This document shows positions 61,041 through 64,000 of a stretch of DNA of 64,000 nucleotides, one piece after another; within the stretch, counting starts at the first letter, position 1, and each line of letters begins with the position of its first letter. Position numbers and translations under genes: made by a program. This stretch comes from Caballeronia telluris (GTDB lineage Bacteria > Pseudomonadota > Gammaproteobacteria > Burkholderiales > Burkholderiaceae). The stretch is from the NCBI RefSeq assembly GCF_001544495.1, contig NZ_FCNZ02000012.1, forward strand, positions 1-64,000, in the 5' to 3' direction. Below the pieces are notes generated by a model that saw nothing but the letters and a program-made list of their open reading frames with translations, made no database searches and had not been told where the DNA came from.

Positions 61041-61853
61041 ATGGACTACGACGATTTCACGGCATTCGAGCACCGTGGCTGGGAGCATATCGTCCAGCCG
61101 TATGAGAATTACTTTGGCCGTCTGACGGCGCAGTCGCATGGCGCGCTGCTCGACGCGCTCGAAGTCGGCGCGGGAACGCGCATGCTCGATGTCGCGACCG
61201 GCCCCGGCAATCTGGCCGCGGCGGCGCTGGAGCGCGGCGCGACGATCTCGGCCGTCGATTTCTCCGCCACGATGATCGCGCACGCACGGCAGTCGCATCC
61301 GGACGTCGAGTTTCAGGTCGCGAGTGCCGAGTCGCTCCCGTTCGGCGACGAGCGTTTCGACGCGGTCGGCATCAGTTTCGGCATGTTGCATTTTCCGCAT
61401 CCGGAAGCGGCGCTCGCCGAAGCGGCCCGCGTGTTGCGCAAGGGCGGGCGCGTGGCGTTCACGGTATGGGCCGCGCCCGAGCGGGCGGTCGGCTTCCAGA
61501 TGGTGCTCGACGCCGTGCAGCAGCACGGGCGGCTGGACGTCGCGCTGCCCGCCGCGCCGCCGTTCTTTCGCTTCAGTGACCCCGACGAATCGAAGCGCGT
61601 CCTCGTCGAGGCGGGACTGGCCGATCCGCAGGCGGTCGAAGTCGATCAGACGTGGCCTTTCGCGCCGCCCGAGACGCCGTTCCACGGCCTGCTGCACGGC
61701 GGTGTGCGCATGGGCGCGTTGCTCCGGGCGCAGGAGGCGTCGGCGCTTGCGCGGATCGAAAAGGAAGTGAAGACGCGCGCCGCCGCTTATCTGCGGGAAG
61801 GCCAGTTGCTCGTGCCGATGCCGTGCATGCTGGCATCGGCGGTAAAACGGTAA
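61041..61853 (+). CDS. Class I SAM-dependent methyltransferase
   Basis: The 270-aa protein has SAM motif I MLDVATGPGNLAAAAL, motif II acid in ISAVDFSATMIAHAR, motif III SAESLPFGDERFDAVGISFGMLHF and motif IV AARVLRKGGRVAFTVWA. This is the UbiE/COQ5-like Methyltransf_11 class, acting on small molecules in the cytosol. The C-terminal half (about 150-270) should bind the substrate, which is unknown. GGAG precedes the ATG. It converges on the hybrid kinase with a 14-bp gap. Confidence 0.85.
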   Translation: MDYDDFTAFEHRGWEHIVQPYENYFGRLTAQSHGALLDALEVGAGTRMLDVATGPGNLAAAALERGATISAVDFSATMIAHARQSHPDVEFQVASAESLPFGDERFDAVGISFGMLHFPHPEAALAEAARVLRKGGRVAFTVWAAPERAVGFQMVLDAVQQHGRLDVALPAAPPFFRFSDPDESKRVLVEAGLADPQAVEVDQTWPFAPPETPFHGLLHGGVRMGALLRAQEASALARIEKEVKTRAAAYLREGQLLVPMPCMLASAVKR

Positions 61854-61867
61854 ACCGGCTGCGCGCG

Positions 61868-64000
61868 CTACGCGCCATCGGTCAGGCCAGTCAGTTCGCT
61901 TTGCAGCAGCGCGAAGTCGACGGGCTTCGCCAGCATGCGCACGTCCGGAATCGGCTCGCCGATCTCGGCGCTGTCGCCATAGCCCGATATCAGCAGCACG
62001 CGCATGCCCGGCCGCGTGCGCCGCACTTCGCGCGCGAGTTCGGCGCCTGACATGCCGGGCAGGTTCATGTCGCTCAGGAGCGCGTCGAACTTCTCCCGCG
62101 TCACGACGGCGAGCGCTTCTTCCGCGCTTGCCACGGCAGTGCAGTCGAGACCGAGGATCGTCAGCAGATCGTGCATCGCTTCGCGCGAGTCGGTTTCATC
62201 CTCGACGAGCAGGACCGAATGCACGCCCGCCGACCGCATCGTGGCAGCGCCGGATTTCCTTTCCACTTCAGCGCGTGTTTCGACACCGCGATCGAGCGCC
62301 GCGCGGATCTTGCGCGCGAGATCGTCACGCCGATACGGCTTGTTCAAAAGCGTCACGCCGCGATCGAGCTTGCCCTGATGGAAGATCACGTCGCGCGTGT
62401 AGCCCGAGGCGAACAGCACCGGGATCGGCGGCGTGCGCGCCGCCGCGCGCCGCGCGAGTTCGGCGCTCTTCACTTCGCCCGGCATCACGACGTCGGTGAA
62501 CAGCAAGTCGATCGGCATGCCGCTCTCGACGAGCCTCGCCGCCTCGTCGCCGTTCGCCGCCTTCAGCACGTCATAGCCGAGTTCCGTCAAGAGCTCGACG
62601 GCGGTGATCCGCACATCGGCATCGTCCTCGACGACCAGCACCGTTTCGTGCGCCCCGAGCGGCACGCCGCCCGTATCGGCGGCTTCGGGTGTCTCGGCCT
62701 CGTCGCAGCGCGGGAAATACAGGCACACGGTCGTGCCGCGGCCCGGCGCGCTCTCGATGGCGGTGTGCCCGCCGCTCTGCTTGACGAAGCCGAACACCAT
62801 GCTGAGGCCGAGGCCTGTGCCGCGGCCATCGGGCTTGGTGGTGAAGAACGGTTCGAACGCGTGTTCCAGAACCTCGGGCGCCATGCCCGCTCCGGTATCG
62901 GACACCGAAAAGCGCAAATAATCGCCGCGCGGCAGTTCGACGGACTCGCGACAGCACGCGTGGCCCGCCTCCTTCTGCGCACCGATGACGACATTGGTCG
63001 CCGTCAGCGTCAGCGTGCCTTCGCCGTGCATCGCGTCGCGCGCATTGATGGCGAGATTGAGCAGCGCATTTTCCAACTGGTTGCGATCGACGAGCACGTT
63101 CCACGACGCGCCGTCGCTACGCGTCTGCACGGCGACGGTCTCGCCCAGCACGCGATGCAGCATCTCCTTCATGCCAGCGAGCAGCCGTACCGGATTGACC
63201 ACGGCCGGTGAAAGCGGCTGGCGCCGCGCGAACGCGAGCAGTTGCGAGGCGAGCCGCGCGCCGCGCTGCACGGCGTCGGTCGCGGCGGAAATCCGGCGCT
63301 GCGTGGCGGCGTCGTTGCCGACGCTCGTCGCGAGCATCTGCAGATTGCCGCTGATGACCTGCAACACGTTGTTGAAATCGTGCGCGACGCCGCCCGTCAG
63401 ACTGCCGATCGCTTCCATCTTCTGCGCCTGGCGCAACTGCGCCTCGGCCGCGGCGCGCGCGGCGACCGCATCGGCGACGCGTTGCTCAAGCGTGCCCGTC
63501 AAGTGGCGCAGCGCTTCCTCGGCGATCTTGCGCTCGTGGATATCGATCAGCACGCCCGGATAGCGGCTGGGCGCACCCGTTTCGTCGAATTCGCAGCGTC
63601 CGTTCGCCTGCACCCAGCCGTAGCTGCCGTCGGGCCGACGGATGCGGTACTCGGCGTTGAGCGGCTGGCGCGTGGCGAGCGTCTCGTGCGCCGTGCGTTC
63701 GATCCGCTCGCGGTCGTCGGGATGAATCGCCTCGTTCGCGATGGCGCGCGGCAATCCGCGCGCGGCCTCGTCCACGTCGACGCCGAAGGTGCGCGCAAAA
63801 CGCTCGTCGCCCGTGACCGTGTCGGCGGCGATGTCCCAGACCCAGGTGCCGAGCACCGCGCCCGTGTTCAGTGCCATCTGCAGGCGTTCGTCGGTCGCGC
63901 GGAAAGCGGCTTCGGCGGCCTCGCGGTGCCGCTCGGCGAGAATCCGCCCGGTCGTTTCCACGACGACCGAGAGGACGCCGGCCGGCGCGCCGTCGTCGCC
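61868..64000 (-). CDS. Hybrid sensor histidine kinase, C-terminal part (runs off the right edge)
   Basis: The frame is open through the right edge, and the edge residues GDDGAPAGVLSVVVETT read as the end of a PAS-type domain, so the N-terminus lies outside. In the window the order is a PAS with PAC end (MALNTGAVLGTWVWDIAAD to YPGVLIDIHERK), HisKA with phospho-His in LTGGVAHDFNNVLQVISGN, then an ATPase with NALLNLAINARDAM, SVSDTGAGM and GRGTGLGLSMVFGFVKQ. Two receivers end it: ETVLVVEDDADVR with acceptor in LLFTDVVMPG, and HSVLLVEDETDSRE with acceptor in ALLSDMNLPGMSG. A GTG at 63961 is in frame but not a likely start. A phosphorelay with two receivers is implied. Confidence 0.9.
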   Translation of the reverse strand, partial: GDDGAPAGVLSVVVETTGRILAERHREAAEAAFRATDERLQMALNTGAVLGTWVWDIAADTVTGDERFARTFGVDVDEAARGLPRAIANEAIHPDDRERIERTAHETLATRQPLNAEYRIRRPDGSYGWVQANGRCEFDETGAPSRYPGVLIDIHERKIAEEALRHLTGTLEQRVADAVAARAAAEAQLRQAQKMEAIGSLTGGVAHDFNNVLQVISGNLQMLATSVGNDAATQRRISAATDAVQRGARLASQLLAFARRQPLSPAVVNPVRLLAGMKEMLHRVLGETVAVQTRSDGASWNVLVDRNQLENALLNLAINARDAMHGEGTLTLTATNVVIGAQKEAGHACCRESVELPRGDYLRFSVSDTGAGMAPEVLEHAFEPFFTTKPDGRGTGLGLSMVFGFVKQSGGHTAIESAPGRGTTVCLYFPRCDEAETPEAADTGGVPLGAHETVLVVEDDADVRITAVELLTELGYDVLKAANGDEAARLVESGMPIDLLFTDVVMPGEVKSAELARRAAARTPPIPVLFASGYTRDVIFHQGKLDRGVTLLNKPYRRDDLARKIRAALDRGVETRAEVERKSGAATMRSAGVHSVLLVEDETDSREAMHDLLTILGLDCTAVASAEEALAVVTREKFDALLSDMNLPGMSGAELAREVRRTRPGMRVLLISGYGDSAEIGEPIPDVRMLAKPVDFALLQSELTGLTDGA

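Noticed and set aside
1-64000. CRISPR arrays, tRNA or rRNA genes
   Set aside because: No regularly spaced repeats, cloverleaf-like or conserved rRNA sequences were noticed on reading; a tRNAscan or CRISPR search was not possible here.

Overview
The window is high-GC, densely coded proteobacterial DNA. Several features point to the family Burkholderiaceae, most likely Paraburkholderia, Caballeronia or Burkholderia: the protein families themselves, polyhydroxybutyrate metabolism (a PhaZ depolymerase with a Cys nucleophile, plus a phasin), LysR-rich regulation, a Tat-exported phospholipase C, and a TonB/PepSY iron operon. This placement is inferred from gene content; no rRNA or tRNA gene was seen.

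Layout. 1-2.5 kb is an accessory edge: the N-terminal part of an ISL3 transposase, two orphan small genes, and an XRE regulator with two palindromic operators. 2.5-4.1 kb is a metal-responsive PadR repressor with its siderophore ferric-reductase partner (NfeR/NfeF, also called YqjI/YqjH). 4.1-8.7 kb holds a frameshifted small gene and a lower-pathway aromatic catabolism cluster (LigK-like aldolase, LigJ-like hydratase, MFS transporter, LysR). 8.8-13.6 kb is a Fur-box-controlled iron region: a TonB siderophore receptor converging on a DUF3325-DUF3649-PepSY operon. 13.7-17 kb pairs a PAS-GGDEF-EAL protein with a divergent spherulin-4-like secreted protein whose leader looks like a c-di-GMP-I (GEMM) riboswitch. 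17-23.7 kb holds an FAD-linked oxidase, an aldo/keto reductase, an MFS transporter, an AraC regulator and small conserved proteins.

23.8-38 kb carries a hybrid histidine kinase, an EamA transporter, a class A penicillin-binding protein, a TldD/PmbA-type protease pair, a small lipoprotein next to a Tat-exported phospholipase C, and a membrane-bound ferritin (MbfA-type). 38-42.6 kb is an exopolysaccharide operon (glycosyltransferase, tyrosine autokinase, TupA-like ATP-grasp protein). 42.8-48.8 kb has a LysR protein with two HTH domains, a lone receiver protein and a four-gene MacB-type ABC exporter. 48.9-53.6 kb is a same-strand run built around an ECF41 sigma factor with its expected carboxymuconolactone-decarboxylase partner, plus a cupin, a LysR, an NAD(P)-binding reductase and an Ohr/OsmC protein. 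A sequence matching the ECF41 promoter (TGTCACA-N16-CGTC) lies before the LysR gene. 53.7-64 kb has an OmpR/EnvZ-type pair, PhaZ, a glutathione S-transferase, a zinc alcohol dehydrogenase, a phasin, a methyltransferase and a hybrid histidine kinase that runs off the right edge.

The three signals most worth follow-up are the c-di-GMP-I riboswitch candidate beside a c-di-GMP enzyme (16.1 kb), the ECF41 locus with its promoter in front of a LysR gene (49-53.6 kb), and the double-HTH LysR protein (42.8 kb).
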